A stretch of 64,000 bases of DNA from Vibrio sp. STUT-A11 (GTDB taxonomy: Bacteria; Pseudomonadota; Gammaproteobacteria; Enterobacterales; Vibrionaceae): positions 2,170,001 through 2,234,000 of the forward strand of contig NZ_AP026763.1 of NCBI RefSeq assembly GCF_026000435.1. Direction: 5' to 3'. This document shows, in pieces, positions 26,768 through 35,367 of this stretch (positions are counted from its first letter, which is position 1; the number at the start of each line of letters is the position of its first letter). The notes below the pieces were generated by a model that was not told the origin of the DNA, did no database searches, and was given only the letters and a program-made list of their open reading frames with translations. The position numbers were made by a program, and so were the translations under genes.

Positions 26768-27173
26768 CGATATTCGAATCTCCATAAGTGTCTTTGGGCA
26801 CATAACCAATTGCGTTAGAATTATCAGCGACAAGCTTGACGATATCATGCTCTCGGGGAACCTGCATTGGCGGTGTAGCTCGGCCACTAAACATCAGCCT
26901 TGCCCAATACGCATTGACTTCGCTTAAAGACATATCCACCAACGAGTGATAAAACGCTTTGCGAACCAGAGATGCACTTGGCGCATCGAGTTTCACTACT
27001 GCTCCTCCACTAGGAAAGTAAGGAGAACGTCCCATAAAAAGATCGACCAATTGCTGTTTTGAGATGGTATTGAGTGGGTTATCTCGATTCACAATGACAG
27101 CCAAATCCTGGCTCCATGCGCGTATCGGCATGCTGCATGACAGTATAAATAGTAGAACGAGAACTCTTTTCAT
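26730..27173 (-). CDS. Periplasmic PstS-like (PBP superfamily) small protein
   Basis: A 147-residue secreted protein with signal peptide to about residue 22 (MKRVLVLLFILSCSMPIRAWS). The body resembles one lobe of phosphate/molybdate-type binding proteins: VIVNRDNPLNTISKQQLVDLF and YFPSGGAVVKLDAP, with SNAIGYVPKD near the end, typical of PstS-like domains. It is much shorter than transport-type PstS. The ATG at 27173 was chosen; an in-frame TTG three codons upstream is possible. It lies between a porin-like gene and the diguanylate cyclase with overlaps on both sides, so a signalling role is more likely than import. No ABC permease is nearby. Confidence 0.8.
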   Translation of the reverse strand: MKRVLVLLFILSCSMPIRAWSQDLAVIVNRDNPLNTISKQQLVDLFMGRSPYFPSGGAVVKLDAPSASLVRKAFYHSLVDMSLSEVNAYWARLMFSGRATPPMQVPREHDIVKLVADNSNAIGYVPKDTYGDSNIDVKVVFVLSVDQ

Positions 27174-27178
27174 AGGCG

Positions 27179-28384
27179 TCAAAATATAAAGCTCACACCC
27201 AAGGTGAATACGTTTACTTGCTCGTCACTCGTACTATCGCCACCTTCCCATAACATAGATTTGCCCGCAGACACCCAACTATGATCCCATTGTCCTTTTA
27301 TGGCAATATTTGTGGCCACGTCCCAACGAACGCCCAGTGAAACCGAACTTTGCTCAACATCACTTTCGCTCAGAGCAATCTGTAAGTAACGGCGAAGAGA
27401 CTCAGGCAACTGAGCATTAGCCGATTCGGGATGATGAGTCGAGTGAGTGTGAGCGACTAACCCATATAGAGCCATATTATCGAAGCGTTTAACAACGCCT
27501 GTATAGGCAGCAAACGAAGGCAATAATGTGGCTAACTCGAGCTCCATATAAGAGGCTTCTGCCAACCATTTCCAAGTCGCATTTCGATACTCAAACCCAG
27601 TGGTAAAGTATTGAATCGGCGAGCGATCCATTGCGAACTGAGCCATGGTTTCAGGCATACCTGGCAAGTGAGAACTGTCTGCAAGGAAGCTTCTCAAATC
27701 CACACCAGAACCATGGACAGAAGCGAGCTCTGTCCGGGCGTATCCTGCTCGATAAGTGAAACCACCGTTTTCATAGTGAAGTGAAGCTCCGGTAAACGGA
27801 ACCAGCTCGAACTCAGACTCACCAGTTTGGTATTTGAACGTACTGCCCGAACGGCCATAAAAAATCTTCGCAGAGAAGTGACCATGTTTAAGCGAACGGC
27901 GGTACAGAATCTCAGCGCCATCATAGTGATAAAAAGGAATCGTACCGTAGAATTCAACTGGCGGGCGCACCCAGTCGTAGGCATAGCTGATATTTCCGAC
28001 ATCACCTATCAAAGTAAGATCACTGCCGATTCTGCCAACACGCACATTCCATGTATTATTAAAGTCATAACTGACGTTTGCCCACGTTACGGCTTCATCC
28101 AGGCTATTGTTGACTCTGTCTTTACCGACAACCTGAATCGAAGCTTTTAATGCATCCGTGAACTGAACGTCCGTTTGTAACCCGATAAGGGAATCTTGGC
28201 TTAAACTCAACTGCCTAGTTTTGCCCTCTTGCGTGATATCCCGACGAAAGCCCAACGTCTCTGAATCGGAATATGCGCCACTTAACGAACCAAAACCGCG
28301 AAACTCCACCATATCAGTACCAGAGTAGCTGATTGAAGGAACAATCAATGCCCCTAGCAACACTCCCCGTAACTGTAACGTCAT
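27179..28384 (-). CDS. Outer-membrane beta-barrel (porin-like), first gene of the c-di-GMP module
   Basis: The ATG at 28384 is preceded by GGGAGTAACC, an excellent ribosome site, giving 401 residues; the longer frame has none. A signal peptide (MTLQLRGVLLGALIVPSISYS) is followed by alternating aromatic beta strands such as NTWNVRVGRIGSDL and KHGHFSAKIFYGR, and by a terminal strand VNVFTLGVSFIF ending in phenylalanine, the Bam recognition mark. Its cargo is unknown. It starts a three-gene leftward operon with the PstS-like protein and a diguanylate cyclase. Repeat copy B lies about 225 bases upstream of the start. Confidence 0.82.
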   Translation of the reverse strand: MTLQLRGVLLGALIVPSISYSGTDMVEFRGFGSLSGAYSDSETLGFRRDITQEGKTRQLSLSQDSLIGLQTDVQFTDALKASIQVVGKDRVNNSLDEAVTWANVSYDFNNTWNVRVGRIGSDLTLIGDVGNISYAYDWVRPPVEFYGTIPFYHYDGAEILYRRSLKHGHFSAKIFYGRSGSTFKYQTGESEFELVPFTGASLHYENGGFTYRAGYARTELASVHGSGVDLRSFLADSSHLPGMPETMAQFAMDRSPIQYFTTGFEYRNATWKWLAEASYMELELATLLPSFAAYTGVVKRFDNMALYGLVAHTHSTHHPESANAQLPESLRRYLQIALSESDVEQSSVSLGVRWDVATNIAIKGQWDHSWVSAGKSMLWEGGDSTSDEQVNVFTLGVSFIF

Positions 28385-28608
28385 GGTTACTCCCTTACCC
28401 CAAAAGACTCGCTGCACAACCACCACCTGAGCTAAATAAGCAATCTCATCACTGATGGCTATGAAAAACCTATAAATAGTACATTAGTTTGTAAAAATTT
28501 GAAGACAATCAATCTTATATATCAAGAATATTTATATAAGTCGTACAACAAGGGCATGAGATAAATCAATGGCAGGTTTTAAAACAATAAAGGCACAGGC
28601 ACAGGAGC

Positions 28609-28815
28609 TTAATGCCAATCGCTTAACGGTTTTATCTGCGTCATTCCAGCGAGCTCTAGCGAGACTAGGAATCTAATCGCAGCGCGCTGAGCAGTTAATG
28701 AAATATTTCGGCCATAAAATGCGCGGAAATTAGATCCTGAATCACACTCCTTCGTCGTTGTTCAGGATAACTGGAGGCTTAAAGACGCCGTTAGCTGCGA
28801 AACGAACGGCATTTA
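28609..28815 (+). repeat. Dispersed hairpin-rich element, copy B
   Basis: A 207-base member of the repeat family, in the same orientation as copy C and very similar to it. It starts TTAATGCCAATCGCTTAACG, has ATTCC...GGAAT at 28643-28672, AGATCCTGAATC...GTTCAGGAT at 28733-28768 and ends in a GCCGTT...AACGGC hairpin and CATTTA. It is in the 692-base gap between the porin-like gene start and the end of the methyltransferase-HNH gene. The rest of that gap (28385-28608 and 28816-29076) shows no convincing gene. Confidence 0.85.
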
Positions 28816-29076
28816 GCCACAGGAGCTGGGGTTTTCCATGCGATCCTCAGGGTAACGTATCAAAAAGACACGATGACCACATTCGAACATTTATCCATTC
28901 CACCAGCTCAAGCAGTATCCGCATATGTGCCCGTTGTAATATAAGGAATCACCTAGCTCGTTGTAGGCAACCACTTGATAATTAAGTGATCTTTCAGATT
29001 CTCACCCCGCGTCATTATACGTGGTGACATTCACCCCAACGTCAGTCTAGGATAGATTTTGCTTATCGCGTTCTTA

Positions 29077-30798
29077 CTACCACTCAGACACTAAAAGACG
29101 GTTCTTCACTCCTCTGACTTGTAACCCCATAGCTTCGAATACTGCTTCAAAGTCAGCACATTGAGGAGGTAAGTTAGGCAAAGAGAGTGACGCTTCGGTA
29201 AAAAAACGCTGTCGATGTTGTTCGCTGTCCCCCCACGCTAACAACCACCATTCCAAAATGCGACGTTTAGAATGGTTTAATCGTCTAGGTGTCGGTATTC
29301 GATCACTTTTACTTCGATTCTCTTTGCTCGTCGTTGGCAGCAAGTTCCACCTATCATTATTTGGCCAAAATGTGAAAGGCAGGCAGTGATCCACGTCATA
29401 TTTATCTTTCAACACGGTATCGCTCCAAGCACTCGTAATATCCGCCCCCGCCTCTCTCAACTCCTCAACACGTTTGCGAACATCTCGCGTATCACGGGAC
29501 GCATCGATCCAAACAAGGCAATCATGATAAGTTTGCAATGAGATACCACGTGTACGATTGAGCTCAAAACGCTGCATTTCTTTAATCCACTGATTCACCA
29601 CCAACGGTTCAATCCATGAATGATAAACACGAAAGCACTCCCATAGCTTTTCATCCAAAACAAACTGACCATAGCTAGAGAAGAATTCGTTATCTAAAAT
29701 GATCGCATCGGAACGTTTACGACGGGTCGCTGGCGGATGAATATCAAATAACCTATTATGTTTCTCACCTTGATAGATAAAGGTGACAGGTCCTGCTTTT
29801 ATGGTGCTCAATGTATGTGTAAAGAGCTTTTGAATCGCACGAGCTTCATACCCAAAAAACAAAGCACCAATACATAAATCATCAGCGGCTAAATGTTTGA
29901 GCTGATTCCAACCATCATCTTTCACAAAGCCTAGGCCTTTGCTGGTATTTGAGTTCTGCTGAATGCCATGCCCCTCAATATCAATATCGACGAGACGTTT
30001 GAACTGCCGAACCCAATAGAGCGCAACGAGCCCCGCTGGAAGGGCAATTGTGCCATCACTGCGGTCCAATACTGATCCGGGATAAGCATCAGCTATGCGC
30101 AGCAAAGTCCTTAATAGCGCTAGTTTGTAGGTCGCAGATTTGTTGTCGTTAACAATTATTCGACGTACAGTATTTAAGTTACCGGAGCCATCATCGGGTA
30201 AATTCAAAACAACGGTTTGCCAATGAACATCATTGCGCTGCAAGGTATCTCGACTATCTGAGACCAACTGAACTTGCAGAGCATGATCTTGCGCTAACCG
30301 TTCTAAATCCTCAACCGATACTGGATAACTTTGGCGACCGTCACTAAAATCACCGTGACGAAGGCTAATCACTAGCTTACCGTTTGGCGCTAACATGTTT
30401 GATAGTTTACGAAAGGCTCTCTCACGATGGGACACGGCTAAGTGCATCCAAACGGCACTCACCAATATCAGGTCAAAACGCATACCGAGCGTGACAGTAT
30501 GTTCAAGGACAGGTAAGGAGTCATTCAGCCAAGTCACATCTGAGCCGGTGTTTTCCTCACCTAGTTCTCGCAAAGGTTGGCTCGGTTCAATAGCAATCAC
30601 ATCACAGCCATGCTCACTGAACCACTTCGCATCTCGCCCAGACCCAGCGCCAACATCCAGAACATTAGCGCCTTTTTCTGGCCAATACTGCTTCCAAGAC
30701 TTGTGCACAGACTCAAATGCAAGAGAGTCATACTGCTTAGCTAGCTCTACAGCGTTTTTATTGTAATAAGAGATATTAACAGACATAAACCAAGCCAT
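29077..30798 (-). CDS. Methyltransferase-HNH endonuclease fusion protein
   Basis: A 573-residue two-domain protein. Residues about 40-200 form a class I SAM methyltransferase: SAM loop VLDVGAGSGRDAKWF near residue 45, acidic strand end DVIAIEPSQ, and LVSAVWMHLAV near residue 112. Residues 225-440 form a helical region beginning SATYKLALLRTLLRIAD. The C-terminal part has an HNH nuclease core: DVDHCLPFTFWPNNDRWNLL near residue 468, with the H, N and later N positions and KENRSKSDR. The gene stands alone, leftward, between a tRNA-Ser terminator and an intergenic repeat. An in-frame ATG at 30786 is an alternative start. The combination suggests a DNA- or RNA-targeting defence or modification enzyme, but its target is not known to me. 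Confidence 0.8.
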   Translation of the reverse strand: MAWFMSVNISYYNKNAVELAKQYDSLAFESVHKSWKQYWPEKGANVLDVGAGSGRDAKWFSEHGCDVIAIEPSQPLRELGEENTGSDVTWLNDSLPVLEHTVTLGMRFDLILVSAVWMHLAVSHRERAFRKLSNMLAPNGKLVISLRHGDFSDGRQSYPVSVEDLERLAQDHALQVQLVSDSRDTLQRNDVHWQTVVLNLPDDGSGNLNTVRRIIVNDNKSATYKLALLRTLLRIADAYPGSVLDRSDGTIALPAGLVALYWVRQFKRLVDIDIEGHGIQQNSNTSKGLGFVKDDGWNQLKHLAADDLCIGALFFGYEARAIQKLFTHTLSTIKAGPVTFIYQGEKHNRLFDIHPPATRRKRSDAIILDNEFFSSYGQFVLDEKLWECFRVYHSWIEPLVVNQWIKEMQRFELNRTRGISLQTYHDCLVWIDASRDTRDVRKRVEELREAGADITSAWSDTVLKDKYDVDHCLPFTFWPNNDRWNLLPTTSKENRSKSDRIPTPRRLNHSKRRILEWWLLAWGDSEQHRQRFFTEASLSLPNLPPQCADFEAVFEAMGLQVRGVKNRLLVSEW

Positions 30799-30938
30799 CG
30801 TACACCACTCAATGATGATAATTAGCTTGGTTGCATAAGACGATTAAGTATTAATAAATAATGAGTTATTGTGACTTTTATCACAATAAGTTATCGAGAT
30901 AGGTGGCGCTACGTAGTGACTTTCTGATTTTCAGGTAC

Positions 30939-30968
30939 AAAAAAAGACGCCCTAGGACGTCTTTTTTT
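30939..30968. terminator. Terminator downstream of tRNA-Ser
   Basis: Stem AAAAAAAGACG (30939-30949), eight-base loop CCCTAGGA, CGTCTTTTTTT (30958-30968). It directly follows the tRNA 3' end on the minus strand and works equally on the plus strand. Confidence 0.92.
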
Positions 30969-30975
30969 AAGAATG

Positions 30976-31063
30976 TGGCGGTGAGTGAGAGATTCGAACT
31001 CTCGATACGTTGCCGTATACACACTTTCCAGGCGTGCTCCTTCAGCCACTCGGACAACTCACC
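30976..31063 (-). tRNA. tRNA-Ser (anticodon GGA)
   Basis: An 88-base class II tRNA with the CCA encoded. Acceptor arms pair GGTGAGT (5') with ACTCACC (3'), discriminator G, then CCA. The anticodon loop CTGGAAA gives GGA, reading UCC/UCU serine codons. A long variable arm (GTATACGGCAACGTATC region) is typical of tRNA-Ser, and the T arm has GAGAGTTCGAATCTCTC. It has its own promoter and terminator. Confidence 0.97.
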
Positions 31064-31103
31064 GAATCAAATTGTGGTTAGCATCATTGGCTAACGAGGC
31101 GCT

Positions 31104-31132
31104 AATTTAATGATTATGTGCCCTATGGTCAA
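31104..31132 (-). promoter_or_regulatory. Promoter of tRNA-Ser(GGA)
   Basis: On the minus strand a -35 TTGACC (31127-31132), a 17-base spacer and a -10 TAAATT (31104-31109) are followed by a GC-rich discriminator (GCGCC), as in stringently controlled stable-RNA promoters. It lies about 40 bases upstream of the tRNA. Confidence 0.7.
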
Positions 31133-31207
31133 GGCTAAACATGAAAAAAAGCTCCGTTTTTCTGTTGTTTGCTCACTAAGTAACTAAATTGAACAAAACA
31201 GTGTCAA

Positions 31208-31657
31208 TTAAGCGCCTTGGTAGTAGCCAGGAACCCGAAACCAACGGCGGCACATGTCTAAGAAATAACCGTAAAGTACACCCATCCCGCAAGATACAAC
31301 AGCATTACTTGCTACCGCTGTGATGATCTGATCGGTTGATGCACCAACCGCTAGTAGAATACCCGCGTAAACTGGAGATTGGAAAAGCACGTACGCGATA
31401 AGATCAGACACGTTTTTCATAAATGAAGACGGTGAAACTCTATGGCCTTGACGTAATACCCAATCACGGAAAACACCATACGGCCAAGCAATAGCAATGT
31501 TAACCGGTATCGATAATGTGCGTGATGCCAGAGACTGTTCGAATGTCATTCCTGAAATCAAAATCTCGATAATCATCCCTGTGACAAAGCAAAAAACCAC
31601 CATAGCAAAGGTATCCGCTGCGGCATTACGAATACAAAATGGTCCACGAGACTTCAT
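31208..31657 (-). CDS. alaE: L-alanine exporter AlaE
   Basis: A 149-residue inner-membrane protein that exports L-alanine, relieving its build-up. Length matches the family exactly. Four hydrophobic segments are visible (about 16-37, 48-65, 87-105, 113-132). Family signatures are the N-terminal ADTFAMVVFCFVTGM, AWPYGVFRDW near residue 57 and GMGVLYGYFLDMCRRWFRVPGY at the end (residues 125-146). It lies between the tRNA-Ser promoter and a 415-base gap; in E. coli the gene is induced by alanine through Lrp. Confidence 0.95.
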   Translation of the reverse strand: MKSRGPFCIRNAAADTFAMVVFCFVTGMIIEILISGMTFEQSLASRTLSIPVNIAIAWPYGVFRDWVLRQGHRVSPSSFMKNVSDLIAYVLFQSPVYAGILLAVGASTDQIITAVASNAVVSCGMGVLYGYFLDMCRRWFRVPGYYQGA

Positions 31658-32072
31658 TTAGCAACCTCTAAAATCAAACACTGCAATTAATAGAAAAATA
31701 AATACGATTAACTACACATTAGCTAACCATCCAGATTATATCGCTATTAAATCACAACAATTGTAGTTTATGGTTCTATTTTTAAAATAAAGATGTAAAT
31801 TTATAACCAAAATTTGCAACGAAAGTAGTTTAATGCACCTATTTGGACAAAAACTGCACTTTTATGATCCAAAATGGCGTAAAAAACCAAAAATTCTCGG
31901 TATTTAAGGGAGTTAGAAGTGGATAAAAGGTAATTTTGCAGAACAAAATCTGGCACCAGCAGCAAAAAATAAATTGCTTATGCTACCTGTATGGGACAAT
32001 TCAGAACTTCCCAAATTTTTAGTTAGTCGGCCGATAAGCAACAATGACCAACGTGCAGGAAAGTGAAGTAGG
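31658..32072. other. AT-rich intergenic region upstream of alaE
   Basis: This gap holds the alaE promoter and the end of the sensor-kinase gene. I see no open frame longer than a few codons with a ribosome site, no tRNA and no strong hairpin. Lrp sites for alaE may be present in the AT-rich part. Confidence 0.4.
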
Positions 32073-34511
32073 TTAGGGAGAGGCAAGCATGACAGTTAGC
32101 GCATCGATATCCGCAGGCTCAGGGGCCACCTGACGTTTCAAATTACTTTCGATACGTGCAGTGATTTGGGCAAGTTCTTCATTAGAATGCGGTGTAATGT
32201 GCTTAATGATGGCTGAAAATACGTCCAGTGCTTGATGAAGGTCGCCATTATCAAGAGAAATATAGAAGCTAAGTAGCAATGTGTCCGTGTTTACTTGGTG
32301 AGGATAGTTAGCCTTTTGGCTCTTCGGGTCTTGATACTGATAGAGTAAGTCTGCATGGCGGTATAGCGCGTCTTCGAGTTCCGATACGACCACTGGCTTG
32401 GCAATGATATGGTTCACCCCAGCTTCCGTCATCAGTTGTTGTGTCTCTTTAAAGACATCTGCTGTACAGCCAAAGATGAGAACTGACTTTGTTTGTGAAT
32501 CCATTGCTCTGATGGCAGATACCGCACCAATACCATCTAATACAGGCATATGGTTGTCCATCATTATTAAGTCAAACTGCTGCTTTCTAACTTGCTCTAC
32601 GGCTAACTGACCATTTTCAACTCTTGTACATTCAAACCCCTTGGCGCACAAAAACGTTTCCATGATCATGGCATTAGTGGTGTTATCTTCTGCGATTAAC
32701 GCCTGTAAACCAGTGCAGTCCAGTTTGTGTTTAAGAGCCGATCCCGTTTTGTCTGGCTCGCAGGGCGTCAACTCAAGCTCTACGGTGAACGTGGTACCAA
32801 CGTTTTCCCTACTTTCAACCAAAATACAACCGCCCATGTGTTCAGCGATCTCTTTCACAATCGCCAATCCTAGCCCTGTCCCGCCAAAGCGTCTGGTTGT
32901 TGAAGATTCTGCTTGCTCAAATGGGCGGAAGATCCGTTTCTGAGCCTCTTTAGGAATCCCGATGCCAGTATCTTTAATCGCAATACTCAGTTTGGTTGCA
33001 CTTTGAGTAATATGCTCGCTTAGTCTGACCTCTACTTCACCCTGGTCGGTAAACTTGATCGCATTGTTTAACAAGTTGAATAAGATTTGGCGTAATCTTG
33101 CTTTGTCGTTGTTATACCACCGCCCGGATGGTATCTGTGAAACGACACGTAGCTGTAAGCCCTTCTCTTCGCACAAGGTGTGATACACACTTTTGATACT
33201 GCCAATGATCGATTCAACCGGAAATGGTGAATTAGAGAACTCGACATGACCCTGCTCGATTTTTGAGTAATCTAGAATCTCGTTAAGCAGTGTCATCATG
33301 TGATCGCCTGATTCATATAGCGTGCTTAACTGCTTTCTTTGCTCATCGGTTAGTTTAGTTTTCAGCAATATTTGGGCGGAACCCAAAACACCGTTCATTG
33401 GTGTACGAATTTCATGAGACAAGGTCGCCAAAAAGGCTGTTTTTGCATTGGTTGATGCCTGAGCTTTTACCTTTTCATGTTCCAAGTAAATAGTCTTTTC
33501 ATTAAACTTATTGATGAGGTGTCCTATCTCGTCTTCACTGTCGTAATCAATATTGATAATCCCACCTGTTTTTGAGTCATCAATCTTTGCAGCTATCCTG
33601 ACAATAGGCTCAACGATATAGCGGTTAAGTAAGTAATAACCAACCAGTACACACAGCAGCAAAAACGGAATGATACCGCTCTCGACACTCATCACCTGAG
33701 CAAAAACCTGATCGGCAACGCGCTCTTTCGCATTCACCACTTCCATTCGCCAGTTAAACTCGCCGAAGTGAAGCTCACTAATATACACCCCATCTCGCAA
33801 CTGAAAATTGTGTTCGATAATCGCGTTAGATTCAGCATCGCGAATGATAACGCCCAACGAATATTGATTGGTGTGCTCTCTAATAAACTGGAACAAAGCC
33901 TCTAAAGCAAGATCCACCGTTGCGACTCCGGCGAACTCACCGTCTCTATAATAAGGGGCGGAAGCGGTGATCATTTGAACATGGGTAAAAGTATCAATGT
34001 AAACCGAAGACCAAAGAATGGAACCTGATGGTGCATTGGCAGCAACGACGTACCAGGCTTCCTTATCATATCCTTCCGATTCAGGGTTATTGTACGAATG
34101 AATTTGGTCAATACTCCCTTCCTGATTCTTGTTGAAAAACAGGCTGGTATATTTACTCTGGTTGGCATGTTGCTCAGGCTTTGGCCACAGACCACCACTG
34201 ACAATCATGTCACCACTCAAACGCAATATCTGAGGAATAGTGGTACTGAAAGAATCGGTTTGTTTTTGGCTCTGAGCTAACCCTACGAGGCTGTTAAGGA
34301 CGCTGGTTGAAGTAAGCAGTGGTTCTTTAATCTGAGAAGCTAACAGCTGGGTTCGTAAGTTAAGGTTTTGTTCTAATTTTTCACGCACTGGCGGCTCAAG
34401 CACCAAGTACACCACCGAACCAACCGTAGCGATAAAAAAACACAGGTATAGCGTCAGTGCAAAGATACTTTTTCTTCTCAGTGATGAGCGAATTTCCATA
34501 GGTCGAAACAA
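32073..34511 (-). CDS. Hybrid sensor histidine kinase with periplasmic sensor and receiver domain
   Basis: An 812-residue inner-membrane kinase. Membrane helix 15-37; a large periplasmic region 40-275 resembling a double CACHE domain (FAGVATVDLALEALF); second helix 280-298; HAMP 300-350; HisKA with LSHEIRTPMNG and phospho-His near residue 366; ATPase domain with NLLNNAIKF, DTGIGIP and GGTGLGLAI; receiver with phospho-Asp in MMDNHMP near residue 650. The receiver motifs IAEDNTTNA and FGCTADVFKET resemble LuxQ/CqsS-type quorum-sensing kinases that signal through LuxU, so it may join that circuit (inference). A TTG start at 34511 has a well-spaced AGGGG; ATG at 34499 is possible. It is back to back with the UPF0149 gene. 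Confidence 0.9.
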   Translation of the reverse strand: MFRPMEIRSSLRRKSIFALTLYLCFFIATVGSVVYLVLEPPVREKLEQNLNLRTQLLASQIKEPLLTSTSVLNSLVGLAQSQKQTDSFSTTIPQILRLSGDMIVSGGLWPKPEQHANQSKYTSLFFNKNQEGSIDQIHSYNNPESEGYDKEAWYVVAANAPSGSILWSSVYIDTFTHVQMITASAPYYRDGEFAGVATVDLALEALFQFIREHTNQYSLGVIIRDAESNAIIEHNFQLRDGVYISELHFGEFNWRMEVVNAKERVADQVFAQVMSVESGIIPFLLLCVLVGYYLLNRYIVEPIVRIAAKIDDSKTGGIINIDYDSEDEIGHLINKFNEKTIYLEHEKVKAQASTNAKTAFLATLSHEIRTPMNGVLGSAQILLKTKLTDEQRKQLSTLYESGDHMMTLLNEILDYSKIEQGHVEFSNSPFPVESIIGSIKSVYHTLCEEKGLQLRVVSQIPSGRWYNNDKARLRQILFNLLNNAIKFTDQGEVEVRLSEHITQSATKLSIAIKDTGIGIPKEAQKRIFRPFEQAESSTTRRFGGTGLGLAIVKEIAEHMGGCILVESRENVGTTFTVELELTPCEPDKTGSALKHKLDCTGLQALIAEDNTTNAMIMETFLCAKGFECTRVENGQLAVEQVRKQQFDLIMMDNHMPVLDGIGAVSAIRAMDSQTKSVLIFGCTADVFKETQQLMTEAGVNHIIAKPVVVSELEDALYRHADLLYQYQDPKSQKANYPHQVNTDTLLLSFYISLDNGDLHQALDVFSAIIKHITPHSNEELAQITARIESNLKRQVAPEPADIDALTVMLASP

Positions 34512-34551
34512 ATAACCCCTGATATCGATTTATCATTCATTGATTGGTAAG

Positions 34552-35163
34552 ATGGCCGCAACCAACCAGCCCATGAACAAATGGTATTCTATTTTGAAAC
34601 TACAAGACATTCTTTCTCTTCCAGAACTTGATGGAAAACTACTAAACCTAGCGAAAACTCAAGGCTTTGTAACAGCAATGGCCTCTGCACCAAATGTATT
34701 GATGCCTCAAGAGTGGCTACCATTCTTGTGGGGTGGCGAAGAGACAGCGCCTTTTAGTGATGGCGAACAGTTAGAACTGTACATTGATGAAATTGTACAG
34801 ATGTGGAATGAAACTCGACCTGCACTGCTTGACGGAACCTGGGGTTGGCCTGAAGGCTGTGCGCTGGATGAACAAGACATCGTAACCACCACCACTCGCG
34901 ATTTCTGTGAAGGGGTATTACAAGGTTGGCAGTTAGCACGCGACGACTGGGAAACACTGATGCCAGAAGAGAGCGAAGATAACGCGCTACTGGGTGGTGT
35001 GCTGCTTTCTCTGACGATGCTTTACGATCCAGAAACCACCATTGAAACGCTGGCAGAGCAAGGTATGGAAGGGCTTGAGCAATTCGAAGAGATCTTCAAT
35101 GCAATGCCAGTCATGCTTTGCGGTTTGACGCAACGCGGTGTGACGCTAGCTGAAGAACAATAA
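34552..35163 (+). CDS. UPF0149 (YecA/YgfB-like) family protein
   Basis: A cytoplasmic protein of about 203 residues from the ATG at 34552. It shows the acidic helical pattern of the UPF0149 family: GFVTAMASAPNVLMPQEWLPFLWG near the N-terminus (a region of about 40-63) and DFCEGVLQGWQLARDDW in the second half. Members include YgfB, which affects drug resistance in Pseudomonas, but the general biochemical role is unclear. It has no C-terminal SEC-C zinc motif, unlike YecA itself. It is divergent from the hybrid kinase with only about 40 bases between starts. A terminator follows. Confidence 0.8.
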   Translation: MAATNQPMNKWYSILKLQDILSLPELDGKLLNLAKTQGFVTAMASAPNVLMPQEWLPFLWGGEETAPFSDGEQLELYIDEIVQMWNETRPALLDGTWGWPEGCALDEQDIVTTTTRDFCEGVLQGWQLARDDWETLMPEESEDNALLGGVLLSLTMLYDPETTIETLAEQGMEGLEQFEEIFNAMPVMLCGLTQRGVTLAEEQ

Positions 35164-35175
35164 TCCATTCTCATT

Positions 35176-35203
35176 AAGCCGCTGACCATCAGCGGCTTTT
35201 TTG
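35176..35203 (+). terminator. Rho-independent terminator after the UPF0149 gene
   Basis: Stem AAGCCGCTG (35176-35184), loop ACCAT, CAGCGGCTT (35190-35198), then a T run. Confidence 0.92.
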
Positions 35204-35367
35204 TATTCCGCTTACCCAACTATCGAAAAAGCACTCGCTGCATCGACATTTAATTAGGTAAATAATTCATCCCGTTCGTCCATGTCACTATTTTGTAAAA
35301 ACAATATTACAATCCCTTAGTTTCTTTGTTAGTATCTGCGCCCCATTTTGGTTAATTGAATGTTGTG

